DNA of 58,094 nt, taken from IMG/VR virus record IMGVR_UViG_3300030380_000249, positions 1 through 58,094 of that record; one strand, written 5' to 3'. The position numbers were made by a program, and so were the translations under genes. The stretch is from a virus. Under the pieces are notes generated by a model. That model was not told the origin of the DNA and searched no databases. It saw only the letters and a list, made by a program, of their open reading frames with translations. Below are positions 45,472 through 52,606 of the stretch, piece by piece; position 1 is the stretch's first letter; each line of letters begins with the position of its first letter.

Positions 45472-45997
45472 TAATAAAATCTTAGATTTCACAATCACCC
45501 TATATTCTAATAGGTTAAAGATTGTGAAGGAGGTGGTGTGCAAACCCACCGAAGTGGAGAAGGTGATTGATGAACTGGACACACAAGCCAGCATCCCCAG
45601 AAGGGGAGACGGTCACCATGGTTACTACATCGAAGTCGAAGTAAGGAGGTACAAGGATGTATTTAGGAAACCAGACTCTTCTGGTGAACGACGCTCTGAA
45701 CCTGCTGCGCGGAAAGCTAGTGCGGTTCGTTCTGGAAGACGGCGACATGAGGATGATCGCAAACCTCGTAGCAACAGCGGACGAGCTAGGTCTGGAGTAC
45801 GACAAGGAGTCGATGATCTATCGGGATCGAAAGGCCGAGGAGGCAAGACTCAAGGGTCGGGCGCAACTAGCAAAGGAACTAGAGCCAGGTCTGAACGCGC
45901 TATTCGGGACGGATTATCTGCAACACGATCCAGAAGCACAGCGTCAGGAAAGAAATCGCAAGGCGCGAGAGCGGTATCACGCAAAAAAGAAAGGTAA
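45461..45997 (+). CDS. Hypothetical protein with long out-of-frame tail (178 aa)
   Basis: The first 65 residues (KILDFTITLYSNRLKIVKEVVCKPTEVEKVIDELDTQ, HGYYIEVEV) look like a normal folded domain. The remaining 113 residues lie in another frame of the gene at 45657 and are Arg/Ser/Gly-rich. The frame stays open for 341 bases of overlap. Either the tail is a true Arg/Ser-rich extension or the gene recently lost its stop. The start is weakly supported (no clear SD). Confidence 0.45.
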   Translation: MKNDNKILDFTITLYSNRLKIVKEVVCKPTEVEKVIDELDTQASIPRRGDGHHGYYIEVEVRRYKDVFRKPDSSGERRSEPAARKASAVRSGRRRHEDDRKPRSNSGRARSGVRQGVDDLSGSKGRGGKTQGSGATSKGTRARSERAIRDGLSATRSRSTASGKKSQGARAVSRKKER

Positions 45998-46082
45998 GAC
46001 CAATGGCGGCAAAGCGCGGAAGACCAACAGTCGAAAAAAAGGCGGCGTTTCGCAACGTGGCCGTGCCGATGGAAATCTATGA
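45657..46082 (+). CDS. Early protein carrying the capsid N-terminal motif (141 aa)
   Basis: N-terminal domain: MYLGNQTLLVNDALNLLRGKLVRFVLEDGDMRMIANLVATADELGLEYDKESMIYRDRKAEE. Residues 68-84 read RAQLAKELEPGLNALFG, identical to capsid protein residues 5-21, encoded with 12 of 17 codons differing at synonymous third positions. The C-terminal 45 residues are Lys/Arg-rich. AAGGAGG lies seven bases before the ATG, the best SD nearby. The position between early genes makes an assembly or control role the main idea. Function is otherwise unknown. Confidence 0.75.
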   Translation: MYLGNQTLLVNDALNLLRGKLVRFVLEDGDMRMIANLVATADELGLEYDKESMIYRDRKAEEARLKGRAQLAKELEPGLNALFGTDYLQHDPEAQRQERNRKARERYHAKKKGKTNGGKARKTNSRKKGGVSQRGRADGNL

Positions 46083-46185
46083 GATGATCCGTGAGCTGTC
46101 CAAGTCTGAAGACCGGACAATCGCAAGGCAACTAGCCGTCCTGATCAAGGACGCATACCAACAGACAAGGGAGAAGTCTGCATGA
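46003..46185 (+). CDS. Ribbon-helix-helix (Arc/MetJ-type) regulator
   Basis: This 60-residue protein reads MAAKRGRPTVEKKAAFRNVAVPMEIYEMIRELSKSEDRTIARQLAVLIKDAYQQTREKSA. A beta strand (FRNVAVP) and two helices (EIYEMIRELSKSE and TIARQLAVLIKDAY) are the RHH fold, which binds DNA as a dimer through the strand. The basic RGRP start could also contact the minor groove. It overlaps the preceding gene by 80 bases. It may bind the inverted repeats in the control region. Confidence 0.75.
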   Translation: MAAKRGRPTVEKKAAFRNVAVPMEIYEMIRELSKSEDRTIARQLAVLIKDAYQQTREKSA

Positions 46186-46406
46186 TGAAGAGTTTTTTGA
46201 AAACATTCTTTCCGATGTTCTACACCGAGTCCGAGCCGGAGCGCGCGCGAGATGATCGAGGGCGACTGATCGGTGATGACAAGAAGACGCCCACGTTCAA
46301 TGAAGCGTGGGTCGGGGGTCAGGCTCCAGCCAAAAAGAAAGCGGCACCCAAAAAACCCGCACCGAAAAAGCGGGGCAGGCCGAAAGGTAGCAAGAACAAG
46401 AAGTAG
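46182..46406 (+). CDS. AT-hook-like small basic protein (74 aa)
   Basis: The N-terminus MMKSFLKTFFPMFYTESEPERARDDRGRLIGDDKKTPTFNEAWVGG is followed by an Ala/Pro/Lys tail (APAKKKAAPKKPAPKK) ending RGRPKGSKNKK. RGRPKG is the core AT-hook that binds AT-rich minor grooves. H1-like tails condense DNA. The 'DDKxTP-NEAWVGG' phrase is seen in marine phages. ATG overlaps the previous stop. The operon ends here with a terminator. Confidence 0.7.
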   Translation: MMKSFLKTFFPMFYTESEPERARDDRGRLIGDDKKTPTFNEAWVGGQAPAKKKAAPKKPAPKKRGRPKGSKNKK

Positions 46407-46411
46407 GAATC

Positions 46412-46433
46412 GGGCGGCGTGAGCCGCCCTTTT
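46412..46433 (+). terminator. Rho-independent terminator between convergent units
   Basis: GGGCGGC and GCCGCCC form a 7-bp stem with a GTGA tetraloop, followed by TTTT. It ends the rightward block and lies next to the end of the leftward operon. Confidence 0.75.
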
Positions 46434-46435
46434 CA

Positions 46436-47218
46436 TTAGAACAGACTCAGCTGCTCCGGTTCGCGCATGATCTCGTCTATGTCCTTGTGCATGATCTCGG
46501 TGAACTCAATGTCACAGAAGTTGCCGCAGTCAGGCATGATGAACTTCTGTTGGGCGCCCTCGTTAGACTCTAGTTCATCAAGGTAGACTCCGCGAATACA
46601 AGAGTTGCCGACTTGCCGCTCGGCCTCGGCCATGCGTTCAAAGTAGTCTGGGAAGTCTCGCCTGATCTTGTTCCAGTATCCCTTGCCGCCTTTGACGCAG
46701 CCGATGCAGTTGTTGTTGCCGTAGCCCAGCTTGTACATGGCAGGTCGTTCTATGCCGGCCTGTTCAAGGTAGTACAGGCACTCTGGCTTGGTCAGCTTCT
46801 TTTCAATCAATGGAAAGATCGGCTTGGCATCTGGGTATTGTTCTTGGAATCGGATGGCGCGGTTGACCTCCTTCTTGGAATACTCAAACCCAAAGACCTG
46901 TGCCTCGTACTCCATCTCCTTTTCGATTCGCTGCCGGACTCGTTTCTTGAGCACCAGCGTGCATCGAGCACCACCAGGCCCGTTGACGTACTTGTCTTTG
47001 GTGATGACATCAAACTGATTACTGTGCTTGTGGGACTTGGTCACCATGATGTCCCGACCATACCAATCCTCGCACTCCCGAATGAACCGCTCGTTGTCAC
47101 GGTGCGCTGTGTCAATGTGGAAGTAGATCGGGAGCACCCGATCCTTGCCGTACTTGTCTATCGCCAGCTTGGTCGCCACCGCACTGGTGACGCCAGCCGA
47201 CCACCACGAAATGATCAT
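46436..47218 (-). CDS. PP-loop ATPase, PAPS-reductase-like
   Basis: This 260-residue protein starts at 47218 as MIISWWSAGVTSAVATKLAIDKYG, a modified PP-loop (SxG-VTSAV for SGGKDSA) that binds ATP for adenylation. It continues with YFHIDTAHRDNERFIRECEDWYG, GGARCTLVLKKRVR, PAMYKLGYGNNNCIGCVKGGKGYWNKIRRDFPDYF and ends PDCGNFCDIEF. Conserved Cys pairs (CIGC, CGNFC) suggest a metal or sulphur function. Phage relatives are usually called PAPS reductases; DNA thiolation or nucleotide modification is possible. It is the last gene of the leftward operon. Confidence 0.75.
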   Translation of the reverse strand: MIISWWSAGVTSAVATKLAIDKYGKDRVLPIYFHIDTAHRDNERFIRECEDWYGRDIMVTKSHKHSNQFDVITKDKYVNGPGGARCTLVLKKRVRQRIEKEMEYEAQVFGFEYSKKEVNRAIRFQEQYPDAKPIFPLIEKKLTKPECLYYLEQAGIERPAMYKLGYGNNNCIGCVKGGKGYWNKIRRDFPDYFERMAEAERQVGNSCIRGVYLDELESNEGAQQKFIMPDCGNFCDIEFTEIMHKDIDEIMREPEQLSLF

Positions 47219-47664
47219 GCTTCCCACCTAAACTTCAGCTGCCCATAGATTGGTTGCCAGTTCCGATTTCCGCCTTTGGGAGTCCACCTGTCATGCGGCT
47301 TAACCTCACCGACGATCTTCCAACCGGCGCCCCGAAGCGAGGATCCAGACTCTTCTTGCAGGGTATATGTGACCATGCGCTTGCCACCCATCTGTTGCCA
47401 GATCCGCCAACACCTCCCGTAAAGAAAACTGCACGAGTTTTTGGGTGCGTGATCCACGACACAAACTCTGGTAACCTCGGCTGTTAGGCCGTCATCTAGC
47501 GTGGCAGAGACAGGACGCCCCACGACAGCTACCCCGACAAGCTCGTTGTCATATATCGCACCTATCGCAAACTTCCCCCCTTGTGTCGGCTTGTTGTGCC
47601 GGTGGAAGTTCTCAACGAACTCGTTTGCTTCTCGCAGACTCAGTGGCGTAACTTCAAGTTTCAT
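47215..47664 (-). CDS. XF1762/GNAT-like acetyltransferase
   Basis: This 149-residue protein starts MKLEVTPLSLREANEFVENFHRHNKPTQGGKFAIGAIYDNELVGVAVVGRPVSATLDDGLTAEVTRVCVVDHAPKNSCSFLYGRCWRIWQQMGGKRMVTYTLQEESGSSLRGAGWKIVGEV. The GNAT core (strand, 'VGVAVVGRPV', then 'V-RV-V....KN-CS-L') is that of the phage XF1762 family. ATGA with the DpdA-like gene. It may acetylate or condense a small molecule on modified bases, unproven. Confidence 0.75.
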   Translation of the reverse strand: MKLEVTPLSLREANEFVENFHRHNKPTQGGKFAIGAIYDNELVGVAVVGRPVSATLDDGLTAEVTRVCVVDHAPKNSCSFLYGRCWRIWQQMGGKRMVTYTLQEESGSSLRGAGWKIVGEVKPHDRWTPKGGNRNWQPIYGQLKFRWEA

Positions 47665-48347
47665 ATCGCCAGTTCCATCTGGTGCACCGTCAGGTTTGGG
47701 TTCCAATGCAGGGGACACTGCACGCCATCAATCCGACGCGCCATCTTCTCTGGGTCAGCCGAAGAGTCTTTGTAGTTGCGTGCGACGTTGACGCTATCAG
47801 CCGAAGCGAAAGGCCACCGCTTGCCGGCTTGGGCAAGACCTCGAAGCATGTGAATCCATGGCAGGTGACGTTGGTGTTTGGCGACGGCGTTAAACGCCTC
47901 GTCAATCCGCTGCTCCCACTTGATTGTCCCGATCTTCCAATACTCCCCGCTACTACCGAAGCAGACCTTCGGGTAGTTGTCACACAGGTACAGTAGGTAA
48001 TCGGTGTGCATATGAAGATGCCAGACGGGGGCGCCGAATTCTTTTGGAAAAGGCCAAGTAGCAAGTTTCGCCCTGTTCTGCGTCTCGTCTCCACCTATCT
48101 CGTCAGGGATTACCGCCCAATGTGGGTGCCCGAGTCGTGGCTCGACCCACTCGTAGAATGCGTTGATGTCAAATGTCTTGCCTTGAGTAAATGCAGTAAA
48201 CGCGCCGTTATCCCACATGACAGACTGCCCGATATCCAGACAGACCTCGGCGTCACGCGGGTCAGCAAACGACACGCAGAAGTGCTTCCCCGCCATGCGG
48301 AGAAGCATCTCTCTTGGTGTTAGTGGTGTGCCGTGGTAGTGGATCAC
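47661..48347 (-). CDS. TGT/DpdA-like protein
   Basis: This 228-residue protein looks like a short phage member of the tRNA-guanine transglycosylase/DpdA superfamily. MWDNGAF (D46-F50) corresponds to TGT's DSGGF substrate loop; PDEIGG (81-86), WHLHMH (109-114), CFGSSGEY (129-136) and FASADSVNVARN (180-191) match 'WHLHE...VCFGSSGEY...F-S-DSTN-AR' phage proteins. D184 lines up with the TGT nucleophile in DCVLPTRNAR. The Cys3His zinc site is absent except CPLHW (211-215). Beside a YhhQ-like gene, base exchange in DNA is a good hypothesis. Family call from memory. Confidence 0.7.
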   Translation of the reverse strand: MIHYHGTPLTPREMLLRMAGKHFCVSFADPRDAEVCLDIGQSVMWDNGAFTAFTQGKTFDINAFYEWVEPRLGHPHWAVIPDEIGGDETQNRAKLATWPFPKEFGAPVWHLHMHTDYLLYLCDNYPKVCFGSSGEYWKIGTIKWEQRIDEAFNAVAKHQRHLPWIHMLRGLAQAGKRWPFASADSVNVARNYKDSSADPEKMARRIDGVQCPLHWNPNLTVHQMELAI

Positions 48348-48634
48348 GGCTTGTACTTGCTCATGCCGGCTTCTGAGATGATGCGTACACCAGAGTGCAC
48401 GCCCTCTACCTTCAGGTAACCTGCTGTTCCGTCACTCCACTTTTCCCAGAACCGACTGGTAAAATCCTCTTGAAACATTGGGATTTGAACTTGTTCCTCA
48501 ACCCACTCCATGAGGAGTTCTACCTGAACAAAATCCTCAACTATCCAAGTCACATCATACTTGATGATTTGCCCATCAATGGGACAAGGAATGCCGTCGA
48601 TGGAGAACTTGTATGTGTTCTGGTCAATAATCAT
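48344..48634 (-). CDS. Hypothetical protein between DpdA-like and YhhQ-like genes (96 aa)
   Basis: It starts MIIDQNTYKFSIDGIPCPIDGQIIKYDVTWIVEDFVQVELLMEWVEEQVQIPMFQEDF and ends GVRIISEAGMSKYKP. Beta-rich N-terminus, then an acidic helix. The ATG (48634) follows GGGAG and overlaps the YhhQ-like stop by eleven bases; its own stop forms ATGA with the DpdA-like gene. Tight coupling suggests a shared pathway. I do not recognise the family. Confidence 0.6.
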   Translation of the reverse strand: MIIDQNTYKFSIDGIPCPIDGQIIKYDVTWIVEDFVQVELLMEWVEEQVQIPMFQEDFTSRFWEKWSDGTAGYLKVEGVHSGVRIISEAGMSKYKP

Positions 48635-49121
48635 TCTTAACTCCCAACCTGTACCACACGATTCCGGCGCCAATCATCTTGCTGACAACCATCACAAAGA
48701 ATCCGTACCAGCTAAAGAACCCAAGCATTAGCATGAACACGGCAGAGTCTACCGGTGTGCCGATGGCTGACGAGTACAGGATCCGATCCCGCAGCGGCTT
48801 CTTGGTGTAGGTATAGACCGCCCAGTCCACCAGCTCACTGATGGCAAACGCGACCACGCTGGCAACCGCAACGAAGGGGTTAGCCAGCAAGTAACTGAGC
48901 ACGGCTCCGATAGCCATGGCACCCAGCACGCGATGACCAACGTCACGCTGCGCCATGTCCCGCCATACGAAGATGAACCCGACAAGCAGACTCATAGGCG
49001 CGAACATCTCCCCGCCTGGTAACGGAATCATGGGGATGTATGTGAACCCAAAGTTCGCGATTACGATGCCCCCGATATAGAGCATCACTGATTTGTTCTT
49101 CAATGTATCGACCCAGCCCAT
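48624..49121 (-). CDS. yhhQ: YhhQ/VUT-family queuosine-precursor transporter
   Basis: This 165-residue protein has five or six hydrophobic helices. The conserved VUT block is clear: AISELVDWAVYTYTKKPLRDRILYSSAIGTPVDSAVFMLMLGF. YhhQ proteins import preQ0/preQ1 for queuosine. It is shorter than E. coli YhhQ (about 220), which fits other phage members. The start MGWVDTLKNKS follows GAGGAGG. Located in an operon with a TGT-like gene, it should feed a 7-deazaguanine base to a phage enzyme. Assignment by motif. Confidence 0.8.
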   Translation of the reverse strand: MGWVDTLKNKSVMLYIGGIVIANFGFTYIPMIPLPGGEMFAPMSLLVGFIFVWRDMAQRDVGHRVLGAMAIGAVLSYLLANPFVAVASVVAFAISELVDWAVYTYTKKPLRDRILYSSAIGTPVDSAVFMLMLGFFSWYGFFVMVVSKMIGAGIVWYRLGVKNDY

Positions 49122-49285
49122 CCTGTGTCCTCCTCTTCAATTGTTTCGGGTTGTTTCCCGTTTCCAATGTGGATGCCACAACAACGACACTTACGCCCAG
49201 TTGGCACCACCTCTAGCGTGTCCGATGAACATCTTGGACACATGCCTGCGTCCAGCCGCCTTTGTATGATGTCGTCATCTTTCAT
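49100..49285 (-). CDS. Zinc-ribbon protein (61 aa)
   Basis: It reads MKDDDIIQRRLDAGMCPRCSSDTLEVVPTGRKCRCCGIHIGNGKQPETIEEEDTGWAGSIH. CPRC and CRCC, 15 residues apart, form a zinc ribbon. It overlaps the YhhQ-like start by 22 bases. Function is unknown; ribbons like this often accompany nucleic-acid enzymes. Confidence 0.6.
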   Translation of the reverse strand: MKDDDIIQRRLDAGMCPRCSSDTLEVVPTGRKCRCCGIHIGNGKQPETIEEEDTGWAGSIH

Positions 49286-49457
49286 CACTTTTCGTCTCCG
49301 TCCTGACGCACACCGCTTCTTGATTCATTGGCATGTCTTTCCAAAGAATCCGACTTGCTGCCGAGTGACAACTCTCCACTGTCGGAAACCCCGACAGAAC
49401 TCTTGTCTCGATTCTGTCCATCTCCACGGCGGTCACTAGGACGAGGAGCCAGATCAT
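49275..49457 (-). CDS. Small secreted/anchored protein (60 aa)
   Basis: A hydrophobic start (MIWLLVLVTAVEM) precedes a polar region with two Cys (VESCHSAASR, EAVCVRTE). The layout is like the proteins at 30586 and 45268. It overlaps the upstream stop (ATGA) and the next gene by 11 bases. Likely in or beyond the inner membrane; role unknown. Confidence 0.5.
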   Translation of the reverse strand: MIWLLVLVTAVEMDRIETRVLSGFPTVESCHSAASRILWKDMPMNQEAVCVRTETKSDER

Positions 49458-49672
49458 TCCGCCGCCGACTCTGACTCAAGAACTGATTTTTTTGCCGAAA
49501 GCGAAACGACATTGTCTCTACCTAGCCCCCGTAAAAACTTTTCAGCAACGTCTGGTGTCAGGCCGGTCAGCTTCCTGAACCGGTCAACGGCCTGTTCTAA
49601 TGTTAGACCACCTTTCTTGTAGTCAATCAAAACGTCTATACTACCTGCGATTTTGGGGTCAGCTTCAGCCAT
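49454..49672 (-). CDS. Hypothetical protein after helicase (72 aa)
   Basis: It reads MAEADPKIAGSIDVLIDYKKGGLTLEQAVDRFRKLTGLTPDVAEKFLRGLGRDNVVSLSAKKSVLESESAAE, mostly helical. 'GGLTLE-AV-RF--LTGL-PEVAE-FLRG---NVV' recurs near helicase genes in marine phages. It overlaps the helicase by 37 bases. It may be a helicase partner; not established. Confidence 0.55.
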   Translation of the reverse strand: MAEADPKIAGSIDVLIDYKKGGLTLEQAVDRFRKLTGLTPDVAEKFLRGLGRDNVVSLSAKKSVLESESAAE

Positions 49673-51123
49673 TCTCTGGCCTCCTCTCCTAATACTCGTG
49701 CACCAATATCAATCTTATCACGAAGGGCTTTGACGATCTTCTCGTCAATCGTCCCATCTGCGATCAAGTCAATATATGTGACAGGGTTTTTCTGACCAAT
49801 ACGATGACAGCGATCCTCGGACTGGATCCGAGTTTCAAGGTTAAAGTCGTTAGCATAGTAAATCACTGTGTTGGCCTCGGTCAGCGTGAGGCCATAACCA
49901 GCCGTGGCTGGATTCGCTACGAAGAATCTTGCGTTGCCATCTTGGAATCTGTCGATGGCGATCTGCCGGTCCTGATCAGATGTGTCGCCATAGTAAGAGA
50001 CCACCGAGTCCGAACCGTACACGTTAGCCAGTTCATTACGGATGTTGACGATGTCATACCGGAACCGTGACCAGATGATGATCTTACCGGACACTTCTTC
50101 AATGCAGTCCATAAGCGCGGCCAGACGTTGGGTGGGCAACTGAAGTAGTTCACCCTCATCCGTTTTGACATGGCCCGATAGCACCTGTTGTAGGCGCAGC
50201 ATCTGCGTAATCATCTGCGGTGTACTGACGAGCTTGTCGTCTTTTAGCAGTGTGATGGCAAATTCCTGCAACTCCTTGTACATGCGGATTTGCTCCATAG
50301 TCAGGGGGACATGACGCACAGTGTAGGTCTTTTCCGGCAGGTCTAGGCAGTCTTTCTTCAAGACTCGATATGTGTGTGGGTCAATACGCATGGTCAGCTC
50401 TTCCAGATTTCTGTAGCCAAGGATTTGTTGAAAGCTGTGTGCGCCCATGGTGCGCTTTTGCAGGACAGCGAAGCGCCCTTGAAATGCATAGTAGGAGTCG
50501 TATCCCAAGATGCTGGGGTCAAGAAACTGGAACTGTGAATACAAGTCCATGGGTGACTTTGTGACAGGCGACCCTGTCAACAGTCTTCTGTACTTGAACT
50601 TCTCCGCAATCTTGAGTAAGGACTTGGTGCGCTTGGCTTTATGGTTCTTGATGGTTGTTGATTCATCAATGGCTATAAGGCCAAAGCGCCCGAACTTCTC
50701 AGCCATCCACTCTCCCGCCTTCTTGCCTTTGGCTGACGAGAATGCCTCCACATTCATGACAAATATCTTTACGCCAAGGTCGCGGCTGTTGAAGAACGCC
50801 CGAACCTTATCCTTATATGTTTTGGTTTGATTTGCCTGCCAATGGCACACGGTGTGCGCGATCTCATCTGAGAAATGCTCTGGGATCTCTTTGTTGATCC
50901 AGTTGCGGTACACGCCCTTTGGTGCAATGATAAGAGCGAACTCGACCCGATCCAGAGGGTTGATTGCCTGCGACCCAAGGTAGGCGATGGTGTCAATCAA
51001 GACCTTTGATTTACCAGTACCCATCTCCATAAAGAACCCGAAGGATTCCTTGTCAACGCTACGATCCAACGCCTCGACCTGGTGTGCATATGGTTTCGTT
51101 TTGATTTTGTAGTTGACTTCCAT
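49636..51123 (-). CDS. SNF2/DEAD-type DNA helicase (SF2)
   Basis: This 495-residue protein starts at 51123 (GGAGG, six bases, ATG). Motif I MEMGTGKSKV (residues 32-41), motif II IDESTTIKN (DEST, 153-156), motif III LLTGSPVTKSPMDLYSQFQFL, and C-terminal motifs IV-VI (WSRFRYDI, YYGDTSDQDRQIAIDRFQ, DRCHRIGQKNPVTYIDL) are SNF2-like. It could remodel protein-DNA complexes or drive replication or repair. The upstream promoter at 51146 would express it and the whole leftward operon. Confidence 0.9.
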   Translation of the reverse strand: MEVNYKIKTKPYAHQVEALDRSVDKESFGFFMEMGTGKSKVLIDTIAYLGSQAINPLDRVEFALIIAPKGVYRNWINKEIPEHFSDEIAHTVCHWQANQTKTYKDKVRAFFNSRDLGVKIFVMNVEAFSSAKGKKAGEWMAEKFGRFGLIAIDESTTIKNHKAKRTKSLLKIAEKFKYRRLLTGSPVTKSPMDLYSQFQFLDPSILGYDSYYAFQGRFAVLQKRTMGAHSFQQILGYRNLEELTMRIDPHTYRVLKKDCLDLPEKTYTVRHVPLTMEQIRMYKELQEFAITLLKDDKLVSTPQMITQMLRLQQVLSGHVKTDEGELLQLPTQRLAALMDCIEEVSGKIIIWSRFRYDIVNIRNELANVYGSDSVVSYYGDTSDQDRQIAIDRFQDGNARFFVANPATAGYGLTLTEANTVIYYANDFNLETRIQSEDRCHRIGQKNPVTYIDLIADGTIDEKIVKALRDKIDIGARVLGEEAREWLKLTPKSQVV

Positions 51124-51145
51124 CCATGTCCTCCCATATGGTCTA

Positions 51146-51174
51146 AACATAGGCTGTCGGTACGGTTCCGTCAA
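51146..51174 (-). promoter_or_regulatory. Promoter for the leftward helicase/modification operon
   Basis: On the minus strand: TTGACG, 17-base spacer, TATGTT. It ends about 23 bases before the helicase ATG. It is the only good promoter for the nine-gene leftward operon. The divergent gene at 51205 starts 31 bases away. Confidence 0.65.
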
Positions 51175-51204
51175 GCCATCAAACCTGAAGAGGATGTACT
51201 TGGT

Positions 51205-51783
51205 ATGAGTAACGAAATAGATATCTTCGACGAAGAAGATGAAATCTTTGACGCTAGCACGCTGGAGGGCGTGCAGGCTGAGAATGGTAAACAGTTATCC
51301 GGTTTAGTTCGCCGGCTTAACGAGAAACAAGAACAAATCGACGAGACTGAAAAGTATCTCAAAGAACTAAAAGCAGAAAAACAGCGGATCGCGTTTGAAC
51401 ACATTCCTATGCTCATGGATGAGATGGGGATGGAGCGTATTGATGTTGACGGTCTAACCGTCAAGCTCAAACCATTTGTGACGGCGTCGATCCCTGCTGA
51501 CCGGAAGCAGGATGCTTTTAATTGGCTCCGTGAACATGGTCTGGACGACATCATTAAGAATGACATCATCGTGTCGTTTGGTCGTGGGCAGGATAACAAA
51601 GCTGGGGACGTAATGTACGACCTTGAGCAGAAGGGATTCCACCCAGAACAGAAGACGCACATCCATTCGATGACCTTGAAGGCGTTTGTTCGTGAACGTG
51701 TTGAGAAGGGTCTGCCTATCGACTTGGATATGTTTGGAGCGTTTGTAGCAAGAACTGCTGAAGTGAAGAGGAACTCAAAATGA
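51205..51783 (+). CDS. Conserved replication-region protein (192 aa)
   Basis: It starts MSNEIDIFDEEDEIFDASTLEGVQ, has a coiled coil (LVRRLNEKQEQIDETEKYLKELKAEKQRIAFEHIP) then GMERIDVDGLTVKLKPFVTASIPADRKQDAFNWLREHGLDDIIKNDIIVSFGRG and KTHIHSMTLKAFVRERVEKG. The last block is conserved in many phages, usually beside SSB. Function unknown; a recombination or replication accessory is likely. Followed by SSB with an ATGA overlap. Confidence 0.65.
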   Translation: MSNEIDIFDEEDEIFDASTLEGVQAENGKQLSGLVRRLNEKQEQIDETEKYLKELKAEKQRIAFEHIPMLMDEMGMERIDVDGLTVKLKPFVTASIPADRKQDAFNWLREHGLDDIIKNDIIVSFGRGQDNKAGDVMYDLEQKGFHPEQKTHIHSMTLKAFVRERVEKGLPIDLDMFGAFVARTAEVKRNSK

Positions 51784-52601
51784 GTACACAAATTGCAAAG
51801 AAGAAGGAGACCGCAGTCTCCACCGGCCTGATTGATCAGATGGTCTCTGATGAGGGCGCTGGCGTAGATTTCAACGTGAATGATATGGAGGTGCCGTTTG
51901 TTCGTTTGGCGCATCCAATGTCTGGTGCGATGCAGAAAGCAAAGCCTGAGTTTATCAAAGAGCTTCGTGCTGGTGAAATTTACAACACCATTACCAAGCA
52001 GATTTGGGATCCAGAGAAGGGCATTACTGTCATCCCAGTGCACCAAGAAACCATTTACACACACAAGGCGGAAGATAAACTCATCAAACGATACACGATG
52101 GCCGACACCGAGTTGGCTACGTTGTTGAAGCGTGTGACGCGGGACGGTGCCAAGGAGTACATCAAGGACGCCAACGGTCACATTGAGAGTGAGTTGGTCA
52201 AGTCTGACAACTTCTACTGTGTAATCATTGATGATGATGGCAGCACACAAAAAGCAGTCATCGACTTCCGCTCTACCGGTCTGAAGGTCAGTCGGCGTTG
52301 GAAGACCCAGATCTCCATGCAGAAGGTACAGGACTCGCAGGGTAACTACAGGACTCCGCCGCTGTATGGTGTGATGTGGAACTTCACAGGCGTTGATGAG
52401 TCCAATGATCGAGGGTCATGGTCCTCGTGGTCGATCTCCAAGATCGGGGTCGTAGATCGTGCAGATGTATTCGCAGAAGCAAAGAAGTTCCGCGAACAGA
52501 TTATGAAGGGTGAAGTCAAGCCCCAGCAAGAGGACGAGTCTGTACAGGACTCGGCGCCGGCTGGCAACGACATTCCGTCCGCCGACGACATCCCCTTCTA
52601 A
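51780..52601 (+). CDS. Single-stranded DNA-binding protein
   Basis: This 273-residue protein has an N-terminal beta-barrel-like core (EVPFVRLAHPMSGAMQKAKPEFIKELRAGEIYNTITKQIW, GITVIPVHQETIYT, YCVIIDDDGSTQKAVIDFRSTGLKVSRRWKTQI) and an acidic C-terminus ending SADDIPF. DDIPF is the SSB C-terminal tip that recruits repair proteins. It should coat ssDNA during replication. A terminator follows. The overlap ATGA with the previous gene indicates one operon. Confidence 0.8.
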   Translation: MSTQIAKKKETAVSTGLIDQMVSDEGAGVDFNVNDMEVPFVRLAHPMSGAMQKAKPEFIKELRAGEIYNTITKQIWDPEKGITVIPVHQETIYTHKAEDKLIKRYTMADTELATLLKRVTRDGAKEYIKDANGHIESELVKSDNFYCVIIDDDGSTQKAVIDFRSTGLKVSRRWKTQISMQKVQDSQGNYRTPPLYGVMWNFTGVDESNDRGSWSSWSISKIGVVDRADVFAEAKKFREQIMKGEVKPQQEDESVQDSAPAGNDIPSADDIPF

Positions 52602-52606
52602 TCGTT

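Noticed and set aside
46613-47248. 211-codon plus-strand frame
   Set aside because: It is antisense to the PP-loop gene, whose motifs are clear. No promoter or SD.
51171-52250. 359-codon minus-strand frame
   Set aside because: It is antisense to the conserved 192-residue gene and SSB. Its protein is rich in Ser, Cys and Leu, typical of a shadow frame, and there is no SD.
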